Assembly (NCBI RefSeq): GCF_005876855.1
Contig: NZ_QLAE01000028.1
Location: 1-64,000 of the forward strand
DNA length: 64,000 nt
Reading direction: 5' to 3'
Source: Stutzerimonas nosocomialis
GTDB taxonomy: Bacteria; Pseudomonadota; Gammaproteobacteria; Pseudomonadales; Pseudomonadaceae
This document shows positions 48,565 to 56,986 of the stretch, one piece after another. How positions within the stretch are numbered: position 1 is the stretch's first letter; each line of letters starts with the position of its first letter. The position numbers were made by a program, and so were the translations under genes. The notes under the pieces were generated by a model that was not told where the DNA came from, did no database searches, and saw nothing but the letters and a program-made list of their open reading frames with translations.

Positions 48565-49566
48565 TCAGCCCAGCACCTCGGCGACGACCGCCAGGGTATC
48601 GCCGACCTGGACGCGTCCCGGGAAGTGCCGGGCCGCCAGCAGCCCGCCGCGCCGGGCGCGATATTCGGTCGGCGGAACCCCGGTGCGGCTCAGGCTGTGC
48701 ACCCGGGCGATGACGTCTCCGGCCGCGACCGTATCGCCCAGGTCCCGGCACATCTCCAGCAGGCCGGCGTCCTCGCTGGTGACGAAACAGTCGCCGTCGG
48801 GCATGTCGAGCTTCACCGAGTCGCTGGCCTGCAGCTCACCGGCCAACAGCCCGAAGTGGATCAAGAGGTTGCGTACGCCGCGTTCGGCGATCGCCAGGCT
48901 CCGGGCCGTGCTGCTGCCCCCGCCGCCAAGCTCGGTGGTGACGAACACCTTGCCCTGTTGTTCGGCGGCGCTGTCGTACATGCCCACCGCATCGAGCTCG
49001 AGCATCTGCATGCAGTAGGGCGCGCCAAAGGCCCGCATGCCGGCTTCGCAGCGCGCCTGCTGGGCCTTGTCGGGCAGCAGGTGGCAGGCGGCGAACGGCA
49101 GGAAATCCAGGGTCCGCCCGCCGGAATGGATGTCCAGCACCAAGTCGGCCATCGGCAGCAGGGTGCGCTGGAAATAGTCGGCGATCTTTTCCGTCACGCT
49201 GCCGTCGGGCCGTCCCGGAAAGCTGCGGTTGAGGTTGCCGCGATCGATCGGCGAGGTGCGGGTGCCGGCCTGCACCGCGGGCAGGTTCATGAACGGGACG
49301 ATGATGACCCGCCCCTGCAATTGGTCGACGTCCAGCTCGCGCGCCAGCTTGGTCAGGGCCAGGGGCCCCTCGTATTCATCACCGTGGTTACCGCCGGTGA
49401 ACAGCGCGGTGGGGCCGGCGCCGTTCTTCACCACGGTCAGGGGAATCATGATCGCGCCCCAGGCGGAGTCGTCCCGCGAATAGGGCAGTTTGAGAAAGCC
49501 GTGCTGCACCCCGTCGCGGTCGAAGTCCACGGTGGGGCTGATGGGGTTGTCGCGCAATGCGGTCAT
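48565..49566 (-). CDS. doeB: N-alpha-acetyl-L-2,4-diaminobutyrate deacetylase (DoeB)
   Basis: A 333-residue zinc hydrolase of the aspartoacylase/AstE group. The metal site is GGNHGDEYEG (His, Glu), the arginine-containing substrate segment is DRGNLNRSFPGRP, and LVLDIHSGG supplies the second His. It removes acetate from the ring-opened ectoine product of DoeA. Two ATGs, 49575 and 49566, are in frame; I prefer 49566 because it gives the common short N-terminus, though neither has a strong ribosome-binding site. Confidence 0.9.
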   Translation of the reverse strand: MTALRDNPISPTVDFDRDGVQHGFLKLPYSRDDSAWGAIMIPLTVVKNGAGPTALFTGGNHGDEYEGPLALTKLARELDVDQLQGRVIIVPFMNLPAVQAGTRTSPIDRGNLNRSFPGRPDGSVTEKIADYFQRTLLPMADLVLDIHSGGRTLDFLPFAACHLLPDKAQQARCEAGMRAFGAPYCMQMLELDAVGMYDSAAEQQGKVFVTTELGGGGSSTARSLAIAERGVRNLLIHFGLLAGELQASDSVKLDMPDGDCFVTSEDAGLLEMCRDLGDTVAAGDVIARVHSLSRTGVPPTEYRARRGGLLAARHFPGRVQVGDTLAVVAEVLG

Positions 49567-49672
49567 CGATGGCATCCAGCATCAGGGGCGGACGCAGGTT
49601 CGTCCGCCCGGGTCAATGGCAGGGGGCAGATGCGCGCCGGGCATCTCCCTCCCCGCAACGGGTGGTACAGGC

Positions 49673-50863
49673 TCAGTCCTTGACGAACAGCTTGCGTGGC
49701 GCCCTGCAGAACGTCTCGGCGCCGGTGTCGGTGATCAACAGGCTCTCGGTGATTTCCAGCCCCCAGTCCTCCATCCACAGCCCCGGCATGAAGTGGAAGG
49801 TCATGCCGGGCTGCAGCACGCTTTCATCGCTGCGCCGCAGGCTCATGGTGCGCTCGCCCCAGTCCGGCGGATAACTCAGGCCGATGGGGTAGCCGCAGCG
49901 GCTGTCCTTGTGGATGCCGGACTTCTCCAGCACGTTGAACAGCGCGGCGGCGACCTGGCCGGTGGTGTTGCCGGGCTTGGCCACCTCCAGGCCGGCGGCG
50001 ATGCCCTCGAGCACCGCCTGCTCGGCATCGAGGAAGTGCTGCGGCGGCTTGCCGAGGTAGATGGTGCGCGACAGCGGGCAGTGGTAGCGCTTGTAGCAGC
50101 CGGCGATCTCGAAGAAGGTGCCCGCACCGCGCTCGAACGGCGTGTCGTCCCAGGTCAGGTGCGGCGCGCTGGCGTCGGCCCCGGTGGGCAGCAGCGGGAC
50201 GATGGCCGGGTAGTCGCCGCCATGGCCTTCCACCCCGCAGATCCCGGTGCGGTAGATCTCGGCGACCAGTTCGTTCTTGCGCAAGCCGGGTTCGATACGC
50301 TCGTAGATCGCCTCGTGCATGCGGTCGACGATGCGCGCGGCGACGCGCATGTACTCGATTTCCTTGGGCGACTTGATCGCCCGCTGCCAGTTGACCAGCC
50401 CGGTCGCGTCGCACCAGCGCACGCAGGGCAGGTGCCGGCGCAGCGACCCGTAGGCCGCGGCGCTGAAGTAGTAGTTGTCCAGCTCGACGCCGATGCCGAG
50501 GCGTTCCCAGCCGCGGGCGACGATGACTTCCAGGGACAGGTAGTCCATCGGATGACGCACCCGCGACTGCACGTAGTGATCCGGGTAACCGATGATGTCG
50601 GCATCACCCATGAAGGCGGTGCGACGCGCGCCGTTGGCATCCTGGCCTCGGCCGAACCAGACCGGATCGCCTTCGAGCGGCAGCAGCACACACTGGTGGA
50701 CATAGAAGGACCAGCCGTCATAGCCGGTCAGCCAGGCCATGTTCGACGGGTCGGTGACGATCAGCAGCTCGATGCCCTGCGCTTCCATGGCCTTGCGGGT
50801 CTTGGCGATGCGCGTGGCATATTCCTCCCGGCTGAACGGGAGATTGACGACGATTTCGGACAT
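49673..50863 (-). CDS. doeA: ectoine hydrolase (DoeA)
   Basis: A 396-residue member of the M24 aminopeptidase/creatinase fold: creatinase-like N-domain (ELLIVTDPSNMAWLTGYDGW, YVHQ) and pita-bread C-domain (GGDYPAIVPLLPTG, FFEIAGCYKRYHCPLSRTI, GYPIGLSYPPDWGE). DoeA opens the ectoine ring to N-alpha-acetyl-diaminobutyrate. These segments strongly resemble the described DoeA/EutD enzymes. The canonical metal ligands of M24 peptidases are partly replaced, as is known for the family. Next to eutC (76 bases) and doeB (about 106 bases). Confidence 0.92.
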   Translation of the reverse strand: MSEIVVNLPFSREEYATRIAKTRKAMEAQGIELLIVTDPSNMAWLTGYDGWSFYVHQCVLLPLEGDPVWFGRGQDANGARRTAFMGDADIIGYPDHYVQSRVRHPMDYLSLEVIVARGWERLGIGVELDNYYFSAAAYGSLRRHLPCVRWCDATGLVNWQRAIKSPKEIEYMRVAARIVDRMHEAIYERIEPGLRKNELVAEIYRTGICGVEGHGGDYPAIVPLLPTGADASAPHLTWDDTPFERGAGTFFEIAGCYKRYHCPLSRTIYLGKPPQHFLDAEQAVLEGIAAGLEVAKPGNTTGQVAAALFNVLEKSGIHKDSRCGYPIGLSYPPDWGERTMSLRRSDESVLQPGMTFHFMPGLWMEDWGLEITESLLITDTGAETFCRAPRKLFVKD

Positions 50864-50939
50864 GCAACTGCCCTCGTGTATGGCTCGATAATGGGGTTAC
50901 GGCGTTGGCAGTGAGAACCCGGGCGCCTGCCGCTGGCAC

Positions 50940-51923
50940 CTAGGAAGAAAACGCGAAACCCTTTCCGAGCGCTTGCGCGCGCGCAAAGGCGAAGCTGGCG
51001 ATGGCGGTGTCCTGCGCACCGGTGCCGGTCAGATCGCACAGGGTGACCTGCTGCGGCGAGGTGCGGCCGGGGTGCTCTTCGGCAATTACCCGTCCCAGCT
51101 CGGTGAATCCGTTCTCGTCGCTGACGCAGCCGGCTTCCAGCGCGTGGTGCAGTTCGCCGAGCAGACGGGTCTGGCTCAGGCGGTCGGCGACGTAGAGATC
51201 GACCGCGGCCAGCACGGCCGGGGCGATTTCGTTCTTGTGTTCGGCATCCGACCCCATCGCGGTGATGTGCAGCCCTGGACGCAGGTGACGCGCCTCGATC
51301 AGCGGCTCGCGACTCGGCGTGGTGGTCAGGGCGATGTCGGCATCGGCCAGCGCCTCGTCGATGCTCGAACAGACGCGGGCCTCGAGCCCTTCGATCTCGG
51401 CAGCGAAGGCGGTGGCCCTGCCGGCGTCGCGCGCCCAGATACGCACCTCGCGGACGTCACGCACCAGGCGCAGGGCGGCGAGCTGCAGGCGCGCCTGCTC
51501 GCCGGCACCGAGAATCGCGACGCAGCGGGCATCTTCCCGGGCCAGCCACTTGGCAGCCAGCGCGCCGGCGGCGGCGGTACGCACCGCGGTCAGGTAGCCG
51601 TTGTCGAGCAGCAGCGCCTCGAGCAGACCGGTCTGCGCCGAGAGCAGCATCATCATGCCGTTGAGGCTCGGCAGGCCGCGCCTGGGGTTGTCGAAGAAGC
51701 CTGGGCTGACCTTGATCGCGAAGTGCGGAATGCCCGGCAGGTAGGCGGTCTTCACGTCCACCTCGCCGTTATGCTCGGGGATGTCCAGACGCAGGATCGG
51801 CGGCATCGCCACCGCCGCGGTGGCCAGCAGCGCGAAGGCCTGCTCCACGGCCTCCAGGCTGTCGTGGTCGAGCCCGACGCAGGCGCGCAGGTCGGATTCA
51901 TTGAGCAGAACGACAGTGGCCAT
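50940..51923 (-). CDS. eutC: ornithine cyclodeaminase-like protein EutC
   Basis: A 327-residue protein of the ornithine cyclodeaminase/mu-crystallin family: substrate Lys in FAIKVSPGF, TAVRTAAAGALAAKWL, and the NAD site VAILGAGEQARLQLAAL. EutC takes part in breakdown of the hydroxyectoine-derived intermediate. GGAGGG precedes ATG 51923. It sits between eutB (35 bases) and doeA. Assignment is by family and context; other cyclodeaminases look alike. Confidence 0.85.
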   Translation of the reverse strand: MATVVLLNESDLRACVGLDHDSLEAVEQAFALLATAAVAMPPILRLDIPEHNGEVDVKTAYLPGIPHFAIKVSPGFFDNPRRGLPSLNGMMMLLSAQTGLLEALLLDNGYLTAVRTAAAGALAAKWLAREDARCVAILGAGEQARLQLAALRLVRDVREVRIWARDAGRATAFAAEIEGLEARVCSSIDEALADADIALTTTPSREPLIEARHLRPGLHITAMGSDAEHKNEIAPAVLAAVDLYVADRLSQTRLLGELHHALEAGCVSDENGFTELGRVIAEEHPGRTSPQQVTLCDLTGTGAQDTAIASFAFARAQALGKGFAFSS

Positions 51924-51958
51924 GGTGTCCCTCCGAATCGCTGTCCGGCGCGCCGAAA

Positions 51959-52930
51959 TCAGCTGTTCTCGCCGTTGATCACCCGCAGGTGCTGTTGAAT
52001 GTCGATGTTGCGCCCGCTGATCACCACGACCACCGGACCGCGCGGCTCGATCAGCCCTTCGAGCAGGGCCGAGATGCCCACTGCGGCGGCGCCTTCGATC
52101 ACCAGTCGCTCCTCGTGGTAGGCGTGGCGGATGCCAGCGGCGATCGCCGGCTCGTCGAGCAGGTGCAGCGCGTCGCAGAGCGAGCGGGTCATGCCGAAGG
52201 TGAAGCGGTTGTGCAGGCCGATGCCGCCGCCCAGCGAGTCGGCCAGGGTCGGCAGCTCCTCGACCTCGACCGGATGGCCGGCCTGGAGGCTGGCGTGCAT
52301 CGCGGCGCCGCGGCGCATGCTGATGCCGTGCACGCGGATCTGGTCGCGTGCGCTCTTGAGCGCCAACGCCACACCGGCGAGCAGGCCGCCGCCGGACAGC
52401 GGCACCAGCACCTCGGCGACCTCCGGGCACTGTTCCAGGATTTCCAGCCCGAGGGTGCCCTGGCCGGCGACGATGTGCGGATGATCGAACGGCGGCAGGT
52501 AGGTGGCCCCCTCCTCGGCGGCCAGGCGCAGCGCCATCGCCTCGGCGGCGTCCTGGCTGTCGCCGCAGATGCGCACCTGGGCGCCGAGCGCACGAATCGC
52601 CTCGACCTTGTTCGCCGGCACCAGGCGCGACAGGCATACGGTGGCCCTGACGCCCTGTTGCGCGGCGGCATGGGCCAAGGCCCGGCCGTGGTTGCCCGTC
52701 GAGGCGGTGACCACCCCGCCACGGCGAGCCTCGGCCGAAAGCTGCGCCACGGCGTTGACCGCACCGCGCAGCTTGAAGCTGCCGGTGGCCTGCTGCGATT
52801 CGAGCTTGAGCCACACCGGCACGCCGAGCCGCTGCGAAAGACTCGCCGAGTGTTCTAGCGGGGTCACCCGGACATGCTCGCCGATGTGCTGGCGGGCGGC
52901 CCGGATCGCGTCTGGCTGGAGGGTTTGCAT
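51959..52930 (-). CDS. eutB: threonine dehydratase-like hydroxyectoine utilisation protein EutB
   Basis: A 323-residue fold-type II PLP enzyme similar to threonine dehydratase without the regulatory ACT domain. The PLP Lys is in ATGSFKLRGAVNA, STGNHGRALAHAA binds substrate, and SGGGLLAGVALAL cradles the phosphate. In hydroxyectoine catabolism EutB acts on the hydroxylated diaminobutyrate derivative. It is the first gene of eutB-eutC-doeA-doeB-doeX. The putative EnuR motif lies 64-78 bases upstream. Confidence 0.85.
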   Translation of the reverse strand: MQTLQPDAIRAARQHIGEHVRVTPLEHSASLSQRLGVPVWLKLESQQATGSFKLRGAVNAVAQLSAEARRGGVVTASTGNHGRALAHAAAQQGVRATVCLSRLVPANKVEAIRALGAQVRICGDSQDAAEAMALRLAAEEGATYLPPFDHPHIVAGQGTLGLEILEQCPEVAEVLVPLSGGGLLAGVALALKSARDQIRVHGISMRRGAAMHASLQAGHPVEVEELPTLADSLGGGIGLHNRFTFGMTRSLCDALHLLDEPAIAAGIRHAYHEERLVIEGAAAVGISALLEGLIEPRGPVVVVISGRNIDIQQHLRVINGENS

Positions 52931-52993
52931 GGCCCGAGGGTCTTCCCGTGAGGTCCGATTTCGGGCGAGTGTAAAAGTGCGTCGCACAATCGC

Positions 52994-53008
52994 CGAATGT
53001 ACTAGGAC
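52994..53008 (-). promoter_or_regulatory. shared 15-base motif upstream of eutB (candidate EnuR operator)
   Basis: Read toward eutB the site is GTCCTAGTACATTCG. It agrees at 13 of 15 bases with GTCCTAGTGCAATCG at 54525-54539 before ehuB, in the same orientation relative to its gene. It lies just upstream of plausible promoter elements (TTCGGC and TACACT). Confidence 0.6.
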
Positions 53009-53065
53009 GCTATTTTTTCACGGGCATGGCAATCGCCCCGATGCCCCCTAACAAAAGGGCTTTCG

Positions 53066-54463
53066 CTAGAAATCCTGGTGGATGTGGGGGTACTGCTCGA
53101 AGACTTCCCGCACCGCCTGCAAGCCCTGGCGCATCTGGGCTTCGCTGCACTCGGCGCCCACGCACAGGCGCATCGCCCGTGGACGCGGCGCGCCGGGCGG
53201 CATGAACGGGTCGGGCAGCGTCAGGGCGATCTGCCGCTGGCGCAGCTCACGCTGCAGCATGTCGGCCTCCCAGTAATCGGGTACCCGCAGCCAGGCATTG
53301 AGCGAGTAGACGTGGTTGCGCAGCAGATGCTCGCCCAACTCCTGTTCGACCATCGCCTGCCGGTTGGCCAGCAGCTGACGCTGCAGCTGCACCAGCGCCT
53401 CGGCCTGCCCGCCTTCGATCCAGCGCGTGGCGATTTCGCCGAGCAGCGGCGTGGCCATCCAGCTGTTGACCCGCAGGATGCTCTCGGTGCGCAACGCCAG
53501 GCGTTTGGGCATCGCCAGATAGCCCAGGCGCAAGCCGGAAAGCACCGACTTGGTCATGCTGGTGCAATAGAAGGACAGCTCCGGCAGGTAGTGGCTGATC
53601 GGCCGCGCCTTCTGCTGGCCAGCCAGCAGCGGACCGTAGACGTCGTCCTCGATCACGTGCACGCCGTACTGCCGGGCAATGGCGGCGATCTCCCGGCGAC
53701 GGGCGTCGGGCATCACGCAACTGGTGGGGTTGTTCAGGTTCGGCGTGCAGACCAGGGCGGTGATCCGCTCGTTGGCGCAGAGGTCCTCGAAATGCTCGGG
53801 ATCGATCCCGTCGCCATCCATTTCCAGCCCGCGCAGGGTGAAGCCCAGCACCTGCGAGGCGCCGATCACGCCATGGTCGGACAGCCCGGCGCAGAGCACC
53901 ACGTCATCGGGGCCGGCGAGGGACGCCAGGGCCAGGAAGATGCCGTGGGAGGCGCCGTTGGTCAGCAGCAGGTCACGGCTTTCGACCGCAAGACCCAGGT
54001 GCGCGAGCCAGCCGACGGCGACTTCGCGATGCCGCTCGAACCCTGCGATCGGACGGAAGGCACGCATCCAGGGCTGTTCGGCTTCGCCGGCCAGCTCCAG
54101 GCAGGTCTCCTGCCAGAGGCGATCGTGCTCGAGCGTGTGGACGATGCGGGCACTGGAAAAGTCCAGCAGCTCGCCCTCGCTGTCGAGCATCGAGGTGGCG
54201 ACCCGCTCGCTGGTGCGCCGGGAAACGAAGCTGCCGCGTCCCACCTCGCAGCGCACCAGTCCCTGGCGCTCGAGCTCTTTGTAGGCGTTGGTCACCGTCT
54301 GCATGCTGATGCCCAGCGCACTGGCGATCTGGCGCTGGGGCGGCAAGCGCTGGCCGTCGCCGAGCCGGCCCTGTTCGATGTCGGCGACGATCGCGTGAAC
54401 CAGCCGCTTGTATTTGGTCTCGCCGCAACGTGCCGCCGATAGGGCCTGTTTCCAGTGCTGCAT
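53066..54463 (-). CDS. enuR: MocR/GntR-type regulator of ectoine genes (EnuR)
   Basis: A 465-residue fusion of a GntR winged helix (about 15-80; LPPQRQIASALGISMQTVTN) with an aminotransferase-like domain. PLP residues are conserved: NLNNPT near 242, EDDVYG near 272 and Lys305 in TSMTKSVLSG. EnuR represses ectoine uptake and catabolism and is relieved by ectoine-derived 2,4-diaminobutyrate compounds that react with its PLP. It sits between the eut/doe genes and the divergent ehu operon, the expected place. ATG 54463. Confidence 0.9.
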   Translation of the reverse strand: MQHWKQALSAARCGETKYKRLVHAIVADIEQGRLGDGQRLPPQRQIASALGISMQTVTNAYKELERQGLVRCEVGRGSFVSRRTSERVATSMLDSEGELLDFSSARIVHTLEHDRLWQETCLELAGEAEQPWMRAFRPIAGFERHREVAVGWLAHLGLAVESRDLLLTNGASHGIFLALASLAGPDDVVLCAGLSDHGVIGASQVLGFTLRGLEMDGDGIDPEHFEDLCANERITALVCTPNLNNPTSCVMPDARRREIAAIARQYGVHVIEDDVYGPLLAGQQKARPISHYLPELSFYCTSMTKSVLSGLRLGYLAMPKRLALRTESILRVNSWMATPLLGEIATRWIEGGQAEALVQLQRQLLANRQAMVEQELGEHLLRNHVYSLNAWLRVPDYWEADMLQRELRQRQIALTLPDPFMPPGAPRPRAMRLCVGAECSEAQMRQGLQAVREVFEQYPHIHQDF

Positions 54464-54524
54464 GACCGCCTCTTCGTCCGCTTGACCGATGCAAGCATCC
54501 CCTGCCCTTGGCGCCAACTCTATT

Positions 54525-54539
54525 GTCCTAGTGCAATCG
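54525..54539 (+). promoter_or_regulatory. shared 15-base motif in the enuR-ehuB region (candidate EnuR operator)
   Basis: GTCCTAGTGCAATCG, the partner of the site before eutB. It is 62 bases upstream of enuR and 168 bases upstream of ehuB, so it could serve both the importer operon and autoregulation. The core is embedded in ATTG-N8-CAAT. Confidence 0.6.
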
Positions 54540-54572
54540 AATGACGAAACGCCCTTTTGTATGCTCGAACCC

Positions 54573-54629
54573 AGGTTGGAACAATCACGACAGAATCCAA
54601 TAAAAATCCATACCTGGGGTTTCCAACCT
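54573..54629. repeat. separated inverted repeat in the ehuB promoter region
   Basis: AGGTTGGAA (54573-54581) and TTCCAACCT (54621-54629) are perfect complements 39 bases apart, and the flanking AACCCAGGT and ACCTGGGGTT extend the similarity. It could be a second operator or an mRNA structure in the ehuB leader. Confidence 0.5.
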
Positions 54630-54706
54630 CTTCGCTCTTGATTACTGCCTCCTATGAAAGCGCGTTCCACCCAGGGGTGGATGACAATAAGCTAGGAGAT
54701 ACAACG

Positions 54707-55564
54707 ATGAGCAGCGCCACAGGCACCACTCCCCTCGCTCGGCTGGCGATCGCCTGCTCGATGCTCTGCGCCACCCTCGCCAGCGGCCTGGTCATGGCCG
54801 ATACCCTGGACAAGGTCAAGGCCAGCAGCAGCGTGCGCATCGGCTACGCCAACGAGACCCCCTTCGCCTATACCGAACTCGACGGCAAGGTGACCGGCGA
54901 ATCCCCGGAAATCGTCCGCAAGGTCTTCGACCGGCTCGGCGTCGAGACCATCAAGCCGGTGCTCACCGAATGGGGCTCGCTGATTCCCGGCCTCGGCGCC
55001 GGCCGCTTCGACCTGATCGCCGCGGGCATGTACATCACCCCCGAACGCTGCAAGCAGGTTCTCTTCACCGACCCGCATTACCAGCTGCCCGACACCCTGC
55101 TGGTGGCCAAGGGCAATCCCAGGCAGCTCGGCAGCTACGAAGACATCGCCGCCAACCCCGAGGTGAAGGTGGCGATCATGGCCGGCACCGTCAACCTCGG
55201 CTATGCCCGCAGCGCCGGTATCACCGATGCGCAGATACTCCAGGTCCCCGACACCACCGCGCAGCTGCAGGCGGTACGCAGCGGCCGCGCCGACGCCGCG
55301 GTCGGCACGCAGCTGACCATGAAGGGTCTTGCCGACAAGGGCGGTGATCGTGTCGAAGCCATTTCCGACTTCAAGGACGATCCGGCCCACACCGGCTACG
55401 GCGCCCTGGCGTTCCGTCCGCAGGACAAGGCCCTGCGCGATGCGGTCAACGACCAGCTCAAGGAGTGGCTGGGCAGCGACGATCACCTGGCGACGATCGA
55501 GCCGTTCGGCTTCGACCGCTCCAACCTGACCGACAAGACCGCCGCAGAGCTCTGCGGCCAGTAA
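54707..55564 (+). CDS. ehuB: ectoine/hydroxyectoine-binding protein EhuB
   Basis: A 285-residue periplasmic amino-acid-type binding protein with a signal ending near LVMADT. Family segments include VRIGYANETPFAYTELDGKV, GESPEIVRKVFDRLG, WGSLIPGLGAGRFDLIAAGM and YITPERCKQVLFTDPHY, close to EhuB of Sinorhizobium. It captures ectoines with aromatic residues at high affinity. AGGAG stands before ATG 54707. First gene of the ehuBCDA operon. Confidence 0.92.
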   Translation: MSSATGTTPLARLAIACSMLCATLASGLVMADTLDKVKASSSVRIGYANETPFAYTELDGKVTGESPEIVRKVFDRLGVETIKPVLTEWGSLIPGLGAGRFDLIAAGMYITPERCKQVLFTDPHYQLPDTLLVAKGNPRQLGSYEDIAANPEVKVAIMAGTVNLGYARSAGITDAQILQVPDTTAQLQAVRSGRADAAVGTQLTMKGLADKGGDRVEAISDFKDDPAHTGYGALAFRPQDKALRDAVNDQLKEWLGSDDHLATIEPFGFDRSNLTDKTAAELCGQ

Positions 55565-55640
55565 GGCCCGAAACGGCAGCCGCCGCGCGAGACCTCCGGC
55601 GGCGGCCTGCCTGTACCCCGCGGACCGCATCGGGACCCTT

Positions 55641-56300
55641 ATGAACGAATTGATTCCCCTGTTGCTGCAGGGCGCCTGGATGACCCTGCAGGTCACTTTC
55701 TGGGGCTCGCTGCTGGCGATTGTCTCGGCCATCCTGGGCGCGCTGGGCCGGCTCTCGCCCATTGCACCAGTACGCTGGCTGGCGGTGACCTATATCGAGC
55801 TGTTTCGCGGTACCTCGTTGCTGGTGCAGCTGTTCTGGCTGTACTTCGTGCTGCCGATGCCGCCATTCAACATCGAACTCAGCGCCTTCAGCGTGGCGGT
55901 GATCGGCCTGGGCCTGCACATCGGCGCGTACGGCGCCGAGGTCATGCGAGGCGCCATCCGCTCGGTACACAAGGGCCAGTACGAGGCCTGCGTGGCACTG
56001 AACATGACCCCGGTCCGGCGCTTCTATCGGATCGTGCTGCCCCAAGCCTTGCTGGCGGCGATTCCCCCCGGGACCAACCTGCTGATCGAGTTGCTCAAGA
56101 ACACCTCCCTGGTGTCGCTGATCACGCTGTCGGACCTGACGTTCCGTGCCCGTCAGCTGGACCAGGCGACCTTCATGACCCTGGAGATATTCGCCCTGAC
56201 CCTGGTGCTCTATTTCGTCATGGCCCAGGCGATCAACCTGGCCATGCGCCTGCTCGATCGTCGGCTCAGTCGCGGCCGCATGCGCGGGGGGATGTCATGA
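55641..56300 (+). CDS. ehuC: ectoine ABC permease EhuC
   Basis: A 219-residue HisM-type permease with about five helices. The EAA loop is EVMRGAIRSVHKGQYEACVALNM-like (split here: RGAIRSVHKGQYEA, then CVALNMTP), and FRGTSLLVQLFWLYFVLP is the usual second-helix segment. It pairs with EhuD as a heterodimeric channel and overlaps it by 4 bases. Confidence 0.9.
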   Translation: MNELIPLLLQGAWMTLQVTFWGSLLAIVSAILGALGRLSPIAPVRWLAVTYIELFRGTSLLVQLFWLYFVLPMPPFNIELSAFSVAVIGLGLHIGAYGAEVMRGAIRSVHKGQYEACVALNMTPVRRFYRIVLPQALLAAIPPGTNLLIELLKNTSLVSLITLSDLTFRARQLDQATFMTLEIFALTLVLYFVMAQAINLAMRLLDRRLSRGRMRGGMS

Positions 56301-56959
56301 AGCTGTTCGACTGGGATTTCGCGCTCGCCATTCTGCCCGACCTGCTGCGCGCCTCGCTCAACACGCTGTACATCACCGCCGTCGGGTTCGCCATCGCCCT
56401 GGTCCTCGGCCTGCTGCTGGCGATCGCACGGCGCAGTCGCCTGGCGGTGTTTTCCTGGCCGGCCACCGGGCTGATCGAATTCATTCGCAGCACGCCGTTG
56501 CTGATCCAGGTGTACTTCCTGTTCTACGTGTTCCCCAACTACGGGATCAGCCTCACCGCGCTGCAGGCCGGCATCATCGGTATCGCGCTGCACTATGCCT
56601 GCTACACGGCCGAGGTCTACCGCGCCGGCCTCGATGCGGTGCCGCGCGGCCAGTGGGAAGCGGTCACGGCGCTGAACATGAAGCCGCTGACGGCCTACCG
56701 CGACGTGATCCTGCCGCAGGCGCTACGCCCGGTATTGCCGGCACTGGGCAATTATCTGGTGGCGATGCTCAAGGACACGCCCGTGCTGTCGGCGATCACC
56801 GTCGTCGAGCTGATGCAGCAGGCCAAGAACATCGGTTCGGAAAGCTTCCGCTACCTCGAACCCATCACCCTGGTCGGCCTGTTCTTTCTGGCGGTCAGCC
56901 TCATCCTGGCCTGGTTCGTGCGGCGCCTCGAAGCGCGCATGGAACACGCCCCGCGCTGA
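56297..56959 (+). CDS. ehuD: ectoine ABC permease EhuD
   Basis: A 220-residue HisM-type permease: FIRSTPLLIQVYFLFYVFP, EAA loop YRAGLDAVPRGQWEAVTALN, and late LKDTPVLSAITVVELM. Partner of EhuC. It begins in the stop codon of ehuC (ATGA), so the two are made in equal amounts. Confidence 0.9.
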   Translation: MKLFDWDFALAILPDLLRASLNTLYITAVGFAIALVLGLLLAIARRSRLAVFSWPATGLIEFIRSTPLLIQVYFLFYVFPNYGISLTALQAGIIGIALHYACYTAEVYRAGLDAVPRGQWEAVTALNMKPLTAYRDVILPQALRPVLPALGNYLVAMLKDTPVLSAITVVELMQQAKNIGSESFRYLEPITLVGLFFLAVSLILAWFVRRLEARMEHAPR

Positions 56960-56986
56960 CCGCGCGATTGCCCGAGGAGTTTCCCC

